Of a DNA stretch of 64,000 bases, positions 1 through 9,122 are shown piece after piece. Position 1 is the stretch's first letter, and every line of letters starts with the position of its first letter. A program made the translations under genes and the position numbers. The DNA is from Pelosinus sp. IPA-1 (GTDB lineage Bacteria > Bacillota > Negativicutes > DSM-13327). The notes beneath the pieces were generated by a model. That model searched no databases and was not told where the DNA came from. It worked only from the letters and a program-made list of their open reading frames with translations. The DNA is taken from the NCBI RefSeq assembly GCF_030269905.1, contig NZ_BSVC01000007.1:289294-353293 (forward strand), given 5' to 3'.

Positions 1-720
1 ATGATGCTTTACGCATTAGGTGCTATAGCTAAATTTGAACACTTATATGACATACATACTGCACGAATGACTATTTGCCAGCCACGTCTAGACAGCGTTT
101 CCACCTATGAAATGCCAATCTATGAACTATTAGCCTGGGGTGACCATTACGTTAAGCCAAGGGCTGATATGGCAATCAAAGGTGAAGGTGATTTTGTTGC
201 AGGTGATCATTGCAGATTTTGCAGAGCCAAGGCAACTTGTAAAGCTAGAGCCGATGAAAATCTAGAGCTATTGAAATATGAGTTTCGCAAAGACCCATTA
301 CTTACTGATGAAGAAGTTGGCGAGATTCTTGGTAAAGCAGAAGAACTTCAAAAATGGGCTAAAGATGTACAAGATTATGCTTTAGAACATGCAGAAAAAC
401 ACGGTAAGAAATGGCCCGGTTGGAAATTGGTTGAAGGTCGTAGTAATCGAAAATACACGGATGATCTCAAAGTTGCTGAAACTTTGAAAAATGCTGGTTA
501 TAAAGATGATAAAATCTACGAACCTCAAAAATTGCTCGGTATTACAGCTCTTGAAAAGTCGATCAGTAAAAAGCAATTTGGTATCTTACTCAGTGATCTT
601 GTAGTAAAACCTACTGGAAAACCTACTCTTGTTCCAGAGTCGGACAAACGGGATGAAATATCATCTACAGCAGCAGCTGAATCAGATTTTGGTCCAGTTG
701 ATGCAAGTCTATTAGATTAA
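1..720 (+). CDS. DUF2800 family phage nuclease-like protein, C-terminal part
   Basis: The window opens inside this gene, so only the last 239 or so residues are visible and the true start lies upstream. The middle holds a cysteine cluster (HCRFC then TC about 6 residues on, residues 77-87) like the Fe-S cysteines that follow the catalytic core in Cas4/AddB-type PD-(D/E)XK nucleases; DUF2800 proteins belong to that nuclease superfamily. It is the first visible gene of the phage replication module and is followed after 29 nt by the ssDNA-binding protein gene, a common phage pairing. The protein ends in an acidic tip, DASLLD, shared in style with three neighbouring proteins. Confidence 0.8.
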   Translation: MMLYALGAIAKFEHLYDIHTARMTICQPRLDSVSTYEMPIYELLAWGDHYVKPRADMAIKGEGDFVAGDHCRFCRAKATCKARADENLELLKYEFRKDPLLTDEEVGEILGKAEELQKWAKDVQDYALEHAEKHGKKWPGWKLVEGRSNRKYTDDLKVAETLKNAGYKDDKIYEPQKLLGITALEKSISKKQFGILLSDLVVKPTGKPTLVPESDKRDEISSTAAAESDFGPVDASLLD

Positions 721-749
721 AAAAAAAAATTTAAAGGGGATTAAATATA

Positions 750-1304
750 ATGGCTAATCAAAATACAACAACTTCTACAAAATTGGTAACTGGTAAAGCG
801 CGTCTATCCTATGCAAATATCTGGGCTCCTAAAGCTAACGAACAAGGTGTAGAAAAATACTCAGTGTCAATCATCATTCCAAAATCAGATAAGGCTACTG
901 TTGCGAAATACAATGCTTGCATTGCAGCAGTAAAAGCAACAGGTGCAGCTAAGTGGGGCGGTAAAGTTCCTCCAATGCTTAAAACTCCTCTTCGTGACGG
1001 TGATGTGGAACGTCCAGATGATGAAGCTTATGCAGGATGCTATTTTATGAATGCTAACAGCAACAATAAACCTGGTATCGTAGATGCAAATGTTAATCCA
1101 ATTCTTGATCAATCAGAAGTTTACAGTGGTTGCTATGCTCGTGTAAGTGTTAACTTCTTTCCATACAACAACTCAGGTAGCAAAGGTATTGGCTGCGGAC
1201 TTAATAACATTCAAAAAATCGCTGACGGTGAATCTTTAGGCGGAGTTGCTCCTAAGGCTGAAGATGATTTCGAAGCAATTGAAACTGATGGAATGCTTGA
1301 TTAA
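750..1304 (+). CDS. DUF2815 / Enc34-like single-stranded DNA-binding protein
   Basis: A 184-aa protein beginning with a short Asn/Thr-rich leader, then a compact domain with LVTGKARLSYANIW near residue 12 and KYSVSIIIPKSD near residue 36, typical of the DUF2815 (Enc34 ssDNA-binding) family. It probably coats single-stranded DNA during phage replication. The C-terminal 20 residues are acidic (EDDFEAIETDGMLD), the layout used by SSB proteins to recruit partners. AAGGGG just upstream fits the ATG start. It sits between the DUF2800 gene and a small gene before the phage DNA polymerase. Confidence 0.85.
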   Translation: MANQNTTTSTKLVTGKARLSYANIWAPKANEQGVEKYSVSIIIPKSDKATVAKYNACIAAVKATGAAKWGGKVPPMLKTPLRDGDVERPDDEAYAGCYFMNANSNNKPGIVDANVNPILDQSEVYSGCYARVSVNFFPYNNSGSKGIGCGLNNIQKIADGESLGGVAPKAEDDFEAIETDGMLD

Positions 1305-1306
1305 TT

Positions 1307-1540
1307 ATGAAAATAGTACAAATTGCTTTCCGGGGTAATTATGCCAAACTATATGATTACTTCACTGATTTGGACTTAAGTGTAGGGGAGCCTGTTGTTT
1401 GTGAAACAGGCTCCGGCTACTCCATCGGAACCGTAGCAGGATTTATACCGGTATCTAAAAATGCTAAGGCTTGGATTGTGCAAAAGATTGATGTAGAAGG
1501 TCATAAGCAAAGGCAAGAACTGAGGGAGTTGTTAGAGTGA
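1307..1540 (+). CDS. Small phage protein of unknown function
   Basis: A 77-aa protein starting 3 nt after the ssDNA-binding protein gene and ending 1 nt before the polymerase gene, so almost certainly co-translated with them. The sequence has alternating hydrophobic strands (KIVQIAF, GEPVVCE, YSIGTVAGF, AWIVQKID), suggesting a small beta-barrel or SH3-like fold. No signal peptide or membrane segment is visible. I do not recognise the family; its position suggests a replication accessory role, which is inference only. Confidence 0.7.
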   Translation: MKIVQIAFRGNYAKLYDYFTDLDLSVGEPVVCETGSGYSIGTVAGFIPVSKNAKAWIVQKIDVEGHKQRQELRELLE

Positions 1541-1541
1541 T

Positions 1542-3500
1542 ATGGATGTACTCAGTATTGACTTAGAGACTTATAGCAGCATCGACATTACTACTCAAGG
1601 TGCATACAAATATGTTGAGTCAGATGACTTTGAAATATTACTATTCGCTTATGCTTTTAATGATGATCCCGTAACAGTGATTGATCTTACAGACTTTGAA
1701 GCCGTTCCTCAAAATGTTATAGACGCTTTATTTGATCCGAAAATATTAAAGGCTGCGTTTAATGCTAACTTTGAAAGATTATGTTTATCTAAATTCACTA
1801 ATAAAGCAGTACTGGTAGAGCAATGGCAGTGTACAGCAGTTCACGCTTTAACTCTAGGATTACCAACTAATTTGGCTATGGTTGGTAAAGCTCTAAAGCT
1901 ACCTGAGGACAAGCAGAAGCTAACTACTGGTAAAGCCTTAATCAAATACTTTTGTTGCCCTTGTGCCCCTACTAAAGCCAATGGCAGTAGAACACGGAAT
2001 CAGCCAGAACATGCACCGGAGAAGTGGGAACTCTTTAAAGAGTATTGCAAACAAGATGTTGAGGTGGAAAGAACAATACGAGGTAAGTTGCTCCGTTTTC
2101 CTCCACCACCTGAAGAACATAAAATATGGTATTTAGATCAGAAAATTAACGATATGGGCGTACAAGTAGACCAGGTGTTAGTCAAAAACGCCATTGAGTG
2201 TGATGAACTATACCAAGCAAAATTGCTCACAGAAGCTGTAGAGCTAACAGGGCTATCGAATCCTAACAGTGCTGCACAATTAAAGAAATGGATTGGTGAA
2301 GCAGAGGGTATAGAAGTTGGGTCGCTCACAAAAGACTCTACGAAAGAGTTACTTAAAGAAACGGAATCGCTTAAAGTTAAACGAGTATTGGAACTAAGGC
2401 AGGAAATGTCTAAGACCTCTGTTAAAAAGTATTTAGCTATGGAACGTGCGGTATGTAAAGATAGTCGAATACGCGGATTGCTTCAATTCTATGGAGCGAA
2501 TCGAACGGGTAGATGGGCAGGGCGTTTAGTACAGGTGCAGAACCTTCCTCAAAATAAATTAGATGATCTTGATCTTGCTAGGAATTTATTAAGGTCGGGT
2601 GATTATGAAAATCTTGAATTATTATTTGGCAGTGTGCCGGATGTTTTATCACAGTTGATCCGAACCGCGTTTGTTCCTACTGAGAATAGTCGATTTATCG
2701 TATCCGATTTTAGCGCAATTGAAGCAAGAGTAATAGCTTGGTTAGCTGGAGAGAAATGGCGGCTTGATGTATTCGCCAGCCATGGAAAAATCTACGAGGC
2801 ATCTGCTAGTCAAATGTTTAAAGTGCCAATTGAAAGCATCGACAAACATTCACCATTAAGGCAAAAAGGCAAAGTATCTGAACTAGCGTTAGGTTATCAA
2901 GGTGGACCTAAAGCACTCGAAAAAATGGGGGCCTTAAGTATGGGCTTAACAGTAGAAGAACTACCGGCACTTGTTAAGATGTGGCGTAATGCTAATCGTG
3001 CAATCGTCAAACTTTGGTTTGATGTTGAAGCGGGAGTAATAAAAGCAATAGAAGATAAAATGGCTGTACGCTTCAAATACGGAATGGTTTTTTCGGTAGA
3101 ATCCGGGATCTTATTTATTCGCTTACCGTCTGGTCGTCGCCTTGCTTATGCTAGGCCAAGAATGGAAGTAGAAGAACGGTTCGGCAAAATGAGTATTACG
3201 TATGAGGGTATGAACCAAGAGACGAAACAGTGGGGAAAGCTGAACACTTACGGAGGTAAGTTAGTAGAGAATATTGTACAAGCCATTGCTCGTGACTGCC
3301 TTAGAGAATCAATGTTAAGGGTGGCTGCAGAGGGTTATAAGACAGCTATGCATGTACATGATGAATTAATAGTTGATGTTCCTAATGGCTTTGGTTCGCT
3401 TAAACAACTAACGGAAATTATGGCAGAACCGATCAAGTGGGCTCCTGGTTTACTACTCCGGGGCGATGGATACGAGACGAGTTATTATAAGAAAGATTAG
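1542..3500 (+). CDS. Phage DNA polymerase, family A (DNA polymerase I-like)
   Basis: A 652-aa polymerase. The N-terminus carries a 3'-5' exonuclease signature (SIDLETYS, D7 and E9), and the C-terminal half the family A polymerase motifs: motif A DFSAIEARV near residue 389, a YQGG-containing motif B region near residue 450, and motif C HVHDELIVD near residue 606. No 5'-3' exonuclease domain is present, as is usual for phage enzymes. It would copy the phage genome together with the VapE-type helicase and ssDNA-binding protein of the same cluster. The ATG at 1542 lies 1 nt beyond the previous stop, implying coupling. Confidence 0.95.
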   Translation: MDVLSIDLETYSSIDITTQGAYKYVESDDFEILLFAYAFNDDPVTVIDLTDFEAVPQNVIDALFDPKILKAAFNANFERLCLSKFTNKAVLVEQWQCTAVHALTLGLPTNLAMVGKALKLPEDKQKLTTGKALIKYFCCPCAPTKANGSRTRNQPEHAPEKWELFKEYCKQDVEVERTIRGKLLRFPPPPEEHKIWYLDQKINDMGVQVDQVLVKNAIECDELYQAKLLTEAVELTGLSNPNSAAQLKKWIGEAEGIEVGSLTKDSTKELLKETESLKVKRVLELRQEMSKTSVKKYLAMERAVCKDSRIRGLLQFYGANRTGRWAGRLVQVQNLPQNKLDDLDLARNLLRSGDYENLELLFGSVPDVLSQLIRTAFVPTENSRFIVSDFSAIEARVIAWLAGEKWRLDVFASHGKIYEASASQMFKVPIESIDKHSPLRQKGKVSELALGYQGGPKALEKMGALSMGLTVEELPALVKMWRNANRAIVKLWFDVEAGVIKAIEDKMAVRFKYGMVFSVESGILFIRLPSGRRLAYARPRMEVEERFGKMSITYEGMNQETKQWGKLNTYGGKLVENIVQAIARDCLRESMLRVAAEGYKTAMHVHDELIVDVPNGFGSLKQLTEIMAEPIKWAPGLLLRGDGYETSYYKKD

Positions 3501-3513
3501 AGGAGAGAACAAA

Positions 3514-4032
3514 ATGAAAAATATAGAACAAGATATCAGAAAGTTAGTGAATGTTAATAAGGTGTTTAGAGCAGTTAAGGATCAAAGCTGGTTTGCTTTG
3601 TATTCCAAAGATAGTGAAAACAATTTGTTAATCACTCGTAATTTTATTCTGAATTTAACCAGTGAACAGTTTTGGAAAATTCAATGCAAATTGGAAGCTA
3701 AAAGAATTGGCGTATGGTTCTTTATGAGTAAAGAAGGATTAGTTGAAGACGAGCCCGTTAATGACTTAGAAGTTAATAGCTATTTTAGACTGGTCAATAG
3801 ATCCGATTTAGAGATCATTGAACATACGGATCTTTCTTTAGGCGGCCTAAAACTTTACGAGGCTGAAGGGCAATATGTTGGTGTAAGAAGTTCATATGTT
3901 GATATGCTCAATGGTCTTGTCGATTTGTATCAAGCGGATGTTGATAGCCCATTAGTAGCTGCAGGTGTTCATATGATAGTTCCGACAAGGGAGATAGAAT
4001 CTAATTACCTAGCGTCTTTAATGCTTAAATAG
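3514..4032 (+). CDS. Phage protein of unknown function (172 aa)
   Basis: The ATG at 3514 is chosen because AGGAGAG lies just upstream; a longer reading from 3466 would overlap the polymerase gene and lacks such a site. The protein is mixed alpha/beta with no signal peptide or membrane segment. Segments such as DQSWFALYSKDSENNLLITRN read like a soluble globular domain. I recognise no family. Its place inside the replication operon is the only functional hint. Confidence 0.75.
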   Translation: MKNIEQDIRKLVNVNKVFRAVKDQSWFALYSKDSENNLLITRNFILNLTSEQFWKIQCKLEAKRIGVWFFMSKEGLVEDEPVNDLEVNSYFRLVNRSDLEIIEHTDLSLGGLKLYEAEGQYVGVRSSYVDMLNGLVDLYQADVDSPLVAAGVHMIVPTREIESNYLASLMLK

Positions 4033-4044
4033 GAGGGGTTAAAC

Positions 4045-4434
4045 ATGAATTTCAATGGTGTTAACAATTTGATGCGTCAACAGCTTGGCGCCATAAAAGA
4101 TCTAGAAGAATTACTTGATCTTGATAGTAAACAAGATCCTACACATACAATCTCGAAAGAAGATATTGCTCTATTTAAGGATCATGTAGACCGTTTGAAA
4201 AAAGTGTGTGAAACTGCAATGGCTATTTCTCAACACTATCAAGCAATCGATAAAGCAGAGGCTGTAATTAATGAAGCGGATAATGAAGAGGAGACTTCAA
4301 TTCATCCAGTAGAAGGTGCTCAAAAAACCCCTTCTACTGGAGTGGTCAAAGAGCCTGCAAAGAGATCTCGGACAAGAAAAGCGAAGGTTGAGCCAGAACC
4401 TGTAGAAGAAAATTTTGATGATCTTCTAGATTAG
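4045..4434 (+). CDS. Phage protein with helical N-terminus, basic linker and acidic tip
   Basis: A 129-aa protein preceded by AGGAGGGG. Residues 1-75 are predicted helical and may form a coiled coil. Residues 75-120 are low-complexity, with a basic run (KRSRTRKAKVEPEPVEE). The last residues, ENFDDLLD, are strongly acidic and resemble the SSB C-terminal peptide and the ends of neighbouring phage proteins. The layout suggests a replication accessory or DNA-binding adaptor. I do not recognise a named family. Confidence 0.75.
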   Translation: MNFNGVNNLMRQQLGAIKDLEELLDLDSKQDPTHTISKEDIALFKDHVDRLKKVCETAMAISQHYQAIDKAEAVINEADNEEETSIHPVEGAQKTPSTGVVKEPAKRSRTRKAKVEPEPVEENFDDLLD

Positions 4435-4445
4435 GAGGGTGTAAA

Positions 4446-6056
4446 TTGATAATTTCAGAGGTTGTAATCCCTCAAATGTTTACTGCTTATGCAGAACACA
4501 TCGGCTGGGTGCAAAACCAGCTTAACCATACACAGTACTTTTGTGAAGAATGTGATCAGGCTTTTGCTAGTGCTTGGGGGTTATCTCCAGGGATGAATGG
4601 CTCTTGGCGTGGTAATCACTTCTATTGTCCACATTGCGGGAAGCAGCATAGTAAACATGTGGCAAACATAAAAAGGCATGAGGAATGCCCTTATAAAGTA
4701 AGGCTTAGTTTAAAAACATTTAAAGATCTAGTTATCTTAGAAGTACATTATGAGTCAGTATATTTTGATGATGTGTTTGGAGTCAGGGGTAGGAAAAATG
4801 GTAGAGAGACTTTCCGTTTCGATATTGCCAAGCAGACTGCTACTTTCAGTAGTCGTTACGGAAAAGGCTCTGGTGAGGTAATAGATATCAGTAATCCTTT
4901 TGAACTGAATGTGTTTAAGGAAAGTGTCTTACGATTTTTCACTGCTGACAGTTTAGCAATAAATAACCAAAAGTCAGAATTAGTTGGGCTCTTAAAGGAA
5001 CTACGTGAAGCAGTGCAGAGAAGAATGGAAAAAAGATATAAAGTCAAATCACTCTTTGTTAGTTCCGGAACGTTACGAGGAATGTTTTTAGTACCTCTAC
5101 AAAATATAGCCTTTCGTGTTACTTTTCCGGACGCTCCAAATCTACCAGCAGTGTATCGGGATCGTATAGCAGATATAAATACTTTATGGGAAAAACATAG
5201 GATCTCTAATTACTCTTTCATGCAGGATGCCAGGGAACTAGCTAGGAAAGGTACGGATTTCATAACAGCGGTTATTACTGCTACAAGCTTACCGAATACG
5301 GCGGTAGTCAGACGTGAGATAAGGCAGAATTTCTTTGAATGTGGGCGATTGGTAGCATCCTTTGATCTTGTTAAAAATTATGATTATGCACTTCGATTCC
5401 ATGCAGGAATTAAACCATTATTGGATGCAGCGCAAGGTACATTCTATAACAGAGATCTATTTGAATTTCTTGGTGATATGTTAAATATTTATGGTGAAAG
5501 TGGATTGGTGGCCTTAGTAGAATCCGCTGATGAAGTTAATATAAGGGATTGTATTCGCTTATATGATCAGCTGAATGATGAAAGTAGGCAAGCGATACAG
5601 ACGGAACGAGTAAGGCCTCGAGATTTACACGATTGGATGGCGAAATGTCATCGCAGACAGATTCACACAAATGTTGCTCTTGATGTACCCAATCATATCA
5701 TTAATCGTTTATCAATGCAGAAGGATAAGTTGAAATTCTTTCTTCCTAAAGAGTCAATAGAACTATTAGAAGCGGGGGCAGAACTTCATAACTGTGTAGC
5801 TAGTTACGGTACCGCTATGAAGAATCATAAGAAGTGGATTGTATTAGTCGCTGATGATAAAGGCAAGTTGGCGGCATGTTTGGAAGTTGAGGGTAATGCC
5901 TTAGTACAGGCTAAATTGATTAATAATCAACGCGTATCGCGAGATGAAAAGTTAAATTCTGAAGTGGTCGCCTGGGCAAATAATGCAAATATCGAAATAA
6001 ATACATCTGATGTGCATGTAACTACAGAGGACATAGCTATTGCTGCAGTTGGTTAA
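4446..6056 (+). CDS. PcfJ-like protein
   Basis: A 536-aa protein starting at TTG 4446 after GGAGGGTG. Near residues 30-60 it has a four-cysteine zinc-ribbon arrangement (CEEC then CPHC). The C-terminal part (about residues 440-530) shows the PcfJ signature: LHNCVASYG, then a strand-rich segment with LAACLEVEG and a NQRVS motif. PcfJ-like proteins are common in Firmicute phages and conjugative plasmids, and their biochemical role is unknown. The zinc ribbon suggests nucleic-acid contact. It lies between an acidic-tailed protein and DUF3310 in the replication operon. Confidence 0.8.
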   Translation: MIISEVVIPQMFTAYAEHIGWVQNQLNHTQYFCEECDQAFASAWGLSPGMNGSWRGNHFYCPHCGKQHSKHVANIKRHEECPYKVRLSLKTFKDLVILEVHYESVYFDDVFGVRGRKNGRETFRFDIAKQTATFSSRYGKGSGEVIDISNPFELNVFKESVLRFFTADSLAINNQKSELVGLLKELREAVQRRMEKRYKVKSLFVSSGTLRGMFLVPLQNIAFRVTFPDAPNLPAVYRDRIADINTLWEKHRISNYSFMQDARELARKGTDFITAVITATSLPNTAVVRREIRQNFFECGRLVASFDLVKNYDYALRFHAGIKPLLDAAQGTFYNRDLFEFLGDMLNIYGESGLVALVESADEVNIRDCIRLYDQLNDESRQAIQTERVRPRDLHDWMAKCHRRQIHTNVALDVPNHIINRLSMQKDKLKFFLPKESIELLEAGAELHNCVASYGTAMKNHKKWIVLVADDKGKLAACLEVEGNALVQAKLINNQRVSRDEKLNSEVVAWANNANIEINTSDVHVTTEDIAIAAVG

Positions 6057-6078
6057 AGAGGAGGAGGGGATTGGCAAT

Positions 6079-6330
6079 ATGAATAAGCAAACGGGATCCA
6101 CTGAAGAAGCAAAGCATTATATAGCTGGTACGCTACAACAAATTGAAATCCAACAAGAAAACCTAAGTCCCGAACAGTTTATTGGTTTTCTCCGAGGTAA
6201 TGCGCTAAAATATTTAATCCGTATGGGGAGAAAAAATAGCACCCGAGAGGATGCAGGTAAAGCGAAGCAATATGTTATTTGGTTGTGCGATGCTTTAGAC
6301 GGGAAAAGAATTATTCCTGGGGGTAAATAG
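6079..6330 (+). CDS. DUF3310-like phage protein
   Basis: An 83-aa protein; ATG 6079 is chosen because GAGGAGGGG (6061-6069) precedes it, whereas the longer reading would start inside the PcfJ-like gene. The segment KHYIAGTLQQIEI followed by EQFIGFLRGNALKYLIRMG and KQYVIWLCDAL matches the DUF3310 pattern (HY at the front, a GNAxKYxxR helix, then a KAxxYxxxL helix). DUF3310 proteins are small helical phage proteins sometimes labelled nucleotide kinase without evidence. Function unknown. Confidence 0.75.
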   Translation: MNKQTGSTEEAKHYIAGTLQQIEIQQENLSPEQFIGFLRGNALKYLIRMGRKNSTREDAGKAKQYVIWLCDALDGKRIIPGGK

Positions 6331-6332
6331 TA

Positions 6333-6677
6333 ATGGCTACAATTATAATTGACCAAGACTGGCGTATCACATCTGATGATCGCAATTGGATACTGCAGCA
6401 GCGTAAGGTCGTGCAAAAGACTGATAATGTAGAAAATATAGGGAAAGAAGTATGGGTGAACGATGGTTATTATCCAACGTTATCATCAACTGCTAGGGGG
6501 TTAGTAGAAAAAGCAATTAAGGTACCCGAAGATTTACAAGGGGTGGTAGCTAAAATAGATGATTTAAACTATGCTATTAATCAAAAATTTGACGGTATGA
6601 GCGCTACTGATTTTCCAAGTGACGTGAAAGGTGAACCGGATATAAAAATAGATGAGGAAGATGATTTATTGTCTTAA
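6333..6677 (+). CDS. Phage protein (DUF5405-like) with acidic tip
   Basis: A 114-aa protein starting 3 nt after the DUF3310 stop. The pattern of an N-terminal beta hairpin (TIIIDQDWRITSDDRNWILQQRK), a GYYPTLSSTARGLVEKAIK segment and a short C-terminal helix resembles DUF5405-type phage proteins; that match is from memory and tentative. It ends in KIDEEDDLLS, another acidic tip like those of three neighbours. Probably part of the replication complex by position. Confidence 0.65.
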   Translation: MATIIIDQDWRITSDDRNWILQQRKVVQKTDNVENIGKEVWVNDGYYPTLSSTARGLVEKAIKVPEDLQGVVAKIDDLNYAINQKFDGMSATDFPSDVKGEPDIKIDEEDDLLS

Positions 6678-6698
6678 AAAGAGGTGGTTAATGTTGCT

Positions 6699-9122
6699 AT
6701 GAATATACAATCGAAGTCAACCCCTCCGAACTTAAAATATGATGGAAAGATAGCCATTGCAGTAGGACGTAGTCGCAAAGCCACTGAATGGAAAAACCGC
6801 GAAATGCAATGGTCTGATTTAGTAGACAAGCTTAGAGATACAACGCGAACCCGGGAAACTGTTGAGGAATATAAAAAACTACCTAAAAGCCAGCAAGATG
6901 AGATTAAAGATGTGGGCGGGTTTGTTGGGGGAACATTAAAAGGAGGGCGCCGAACAGCTGTAAATGTTGCTTGGCGCCAAATTGTAACACTGGATGCCGA
7001 TTTTGCAGGTCCTGATTTTTGGCCTACAGCAACACTGATTGTTGGTGATGCATCCGCTTTAGTGTATAGTACCCACAAGCATGAACCTGTTGCTGGTAAA
7101 TGTAGATTGCGATTAGTGTTCCCTTTAAATCGTCCTGTGAATCCGGATGAATATCAAGCGATTGCAAGACGTATTGCAGCAGACATTAGTATTGATTTAT
7201 TTGACTCAACAACCTATGAACCTCATCGACTCATGTACTGGCCTTCTACTCCTACAGACGGAGAATTCCTTTTTGAATTTCAAGATGGTCCTTGGATGGA
7301 TGCTGACGAAGTACTTGCTAGGTATGATGATTGGCGAGATCAAGCATTATGGCCGGAACCTGCGAAGGCTGAAAAAGATCGGAAACGATTAGCTGATAAA
7401 CAAGGAGACCCATTACTAAAGCCTGGTGTAATCGGAGCCTTTTGCCGTACCTACTCAGTGGTTGACGTATTAGAACAATTTCTAAGTGATGTATACGAGC
7501 CCTGCGCTACAGAAGGGCGTTATACATATAAAGAAGGTACTGCTTCAGGTGGTTTAATTCTATACGAAGATAAATTCGCCTTTAGCCATCATGGTACAGA
7601 TCCAATCAGCGGTAAGTTAGTGAATGCTTTTGATTTATACAGGCTGCATAAGTTTGGTGAGTTAGACGAAGCCGCAGAGCCTGGTACTCCAGTATCACGT
7701 TTACCTTCCTATTTAGCTATGATCGAATATTCTACTAAAGATAGTAGTGTAAAGCGAACTTTAGGCGAAGAACGGCTGGCAGAAGCAAACGCAGATTTCG
7801 ACGTTGTCACAGATAATAACTGGTTAGAAAAATTAGAAGTAAATAAAACTGGCCAATATATATCAACTGCTCATAATGTAATTTTGATCTTAAGCCATGA
7901 TCCAAATGTAGCCGGCAAGATTGCCCTCGATGATTTTGCTCATAGAATCGTTATTAAAGATGATTTACCTTGGCGTAAGCTTGATCGGGGTAGTTTTTGG
8001 AGTGATGCGGACGATTCCGGTCTTAGAAATTATCTAAGTAAAGTCTACACTATCAAAGGTCAGGGAATCATTATTGACGCACTTAGTGAAGTATTATTAA
8101 AAAATGCGTATCATCCCGTGCGAGAGTATTTAACGGGTTTAGAGTGGGATGGGATAGAACGTATTGACTCACTACTAATTGATTACTTAGGGGCTATAGA
8201 TTCGCCTTATACGAGGGCTGTAACTAGAAAGATGTTAGTTGCTGCTGTAGCTAGAGCCTCAGTGCCAGGAATCAAGTTTGATAATGTACTAGTTATGGTT
8301 GGACCGCAAGGGGTTGGGAAGAGCTATATATTAAAATTACTAGGGCAGAAGTGGCATTCTGATTCCATTAATACTGTAATAGGTAAAGAAGCCTTTGAAC
8401 AATTACAAGGGGCTTGGTTAATAGAACTAGCGGAATTGTCAGCGACTAGAAAGGCTGAGGCTGAAGCCGTAAAGCATTTTATTAGTAAGCAAGAAGATGC
8501 TTATAGGGTGGCCTACGGTCGCCAAATATCTGTATTTCCACGTCAATGCGTGTTCTTCGGGACTACCAACGATACCTTATTTTTGAGAGATAAGACAGGT
8601 AATAGAAGATTTTGGCCAGTAGAAGTGGGCGGGGCAGAACGTACAAAAAACCTATGGAAGGACATGACCAAGCACGAAATTAACCAGATATGGGCGGAAG
8701 CCGTGGATGCTTGGCAGAGCGGTGAGACTCTATATCTGGGTACTGAAATGGAGCAACAAGCATTAGAGGTACAAGATAAACACGTTGAAGAAAGCCCTAT
8801 GGCGGGAGTTGTTAGAGAGTATTTAGATAGGCTACTGCCTGATACTTGGGAGCAAATGGATATAGCCGCAAGGCGTAATTTCATCCATAATCGTGATTTT
8901 GGTGAAGCGATGGAAGGTACTGAACAAAGGCAGCGTGTTTGTGTTATGGAGATATGGGTTGAACTCTATGAGGGAAGCACCAAACAATTAACAAATATGG
9001 CGAGTCGAGAAATTAATGATATTTTGAAAAAAACTAAAGGATGGAGGCCTCATGTATCAGCAAATGGAACATTGCGATTTGGAAATTTATATGGAAGACA
9101 AAGAGCTTTTATAAGAATTTAA
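6699..9122 (+). CDS. VapE-type phage helicase/primase-like protein
   Basis: About 807 aa from ATG 6699, which is correctly spaced from GAGGTGG at 6681; GTG 6684 lies inside that site. The N-terminal third resembles primase-polymerase-type domains attached to VapE proteins (IVTLDADFAG near residue 105). The C-terminal half is the virulence-associated E domain with a P-loop GPQGVGKS at about residue 535 and IELAELSAT as a likely Walker B region. Such proteins are the replicative helicase, often with a primase-like part, of many Firmicute phages. The repeat array directly downstream fits a replication-initiation role. Confidence 0.9.
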   Translation: MNIQSKSTPPNLKYDGKIAIAVGRSRKATEWKNREMQWSDLVDKLRDTTRTRETVEEYKKLPKSQQDEIKDVGGFVGGTLKGGRRTAVNVAWRQIVTLDADFAGPDFWPTATLIVGDASALVYSTHKHEPVAGKCRLRLVFPLNRPVNPDEYQAIARRIAADISIDLFDSTTYEPHRLMYWPSTPTDGEFLFEFQDGPWMDADEVLARYDDWRDQALWPEPAKAEKDRKRLADKQGDPLLKPGVIGAFCRTYSVVDVLEQFLSDVYEPCATEGRYTYKEGTASGGLILYEDKFAFSHHGTDPISGKLVNAFDLYRLHKFGELDEAAEPGTPVSRLPSYLAMIEYSTKDSSVKRTLGEERLAEANADFDVVTDNNWLEKLEVNKTGQYISTAHNVILILSHDPNVAGKIALDDFAHRIVIKDDLPWRKLDRGSFWSDADDSGLRNYLSKVYTIKGQGIIIDALSEVLLKNAYHPVREYLTGLEWDGIERIDSLLIDYLGAIDSPYTRAVTRKMLVAAVARASVPGIKFDNVLVMVGPQGVGKSYILKLLGQKWHSDSINTVIGKEAFEQLQGAWLIELAELSATRKAEAEAVKHFISKQEDAYRVAYGRQISVFPRQCVFFGTTNDTLFLRDKTGNRRFWPVEVGGAERTKNLWKDMTKHEINQIWAEAVDAWQSGETLYLGTEMEQQALEVQDKHVEESPMAGVVREYLDRLLPDTWEQMDIAARRNFIHNRDFGEAMEGTEQRQRVCVMEIWVELYEGSTKQLTNMASREINDILKKTKGWRPHVSANGTLRFGNLYGRQRAFIRI

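Noticed and set aside
6674..7078. 134-codon minus-strand ORF overlapping the VapE gene
   Set aside because: Lies wholly opposite a well-supported coding region, no ribosome site; shadow frame.
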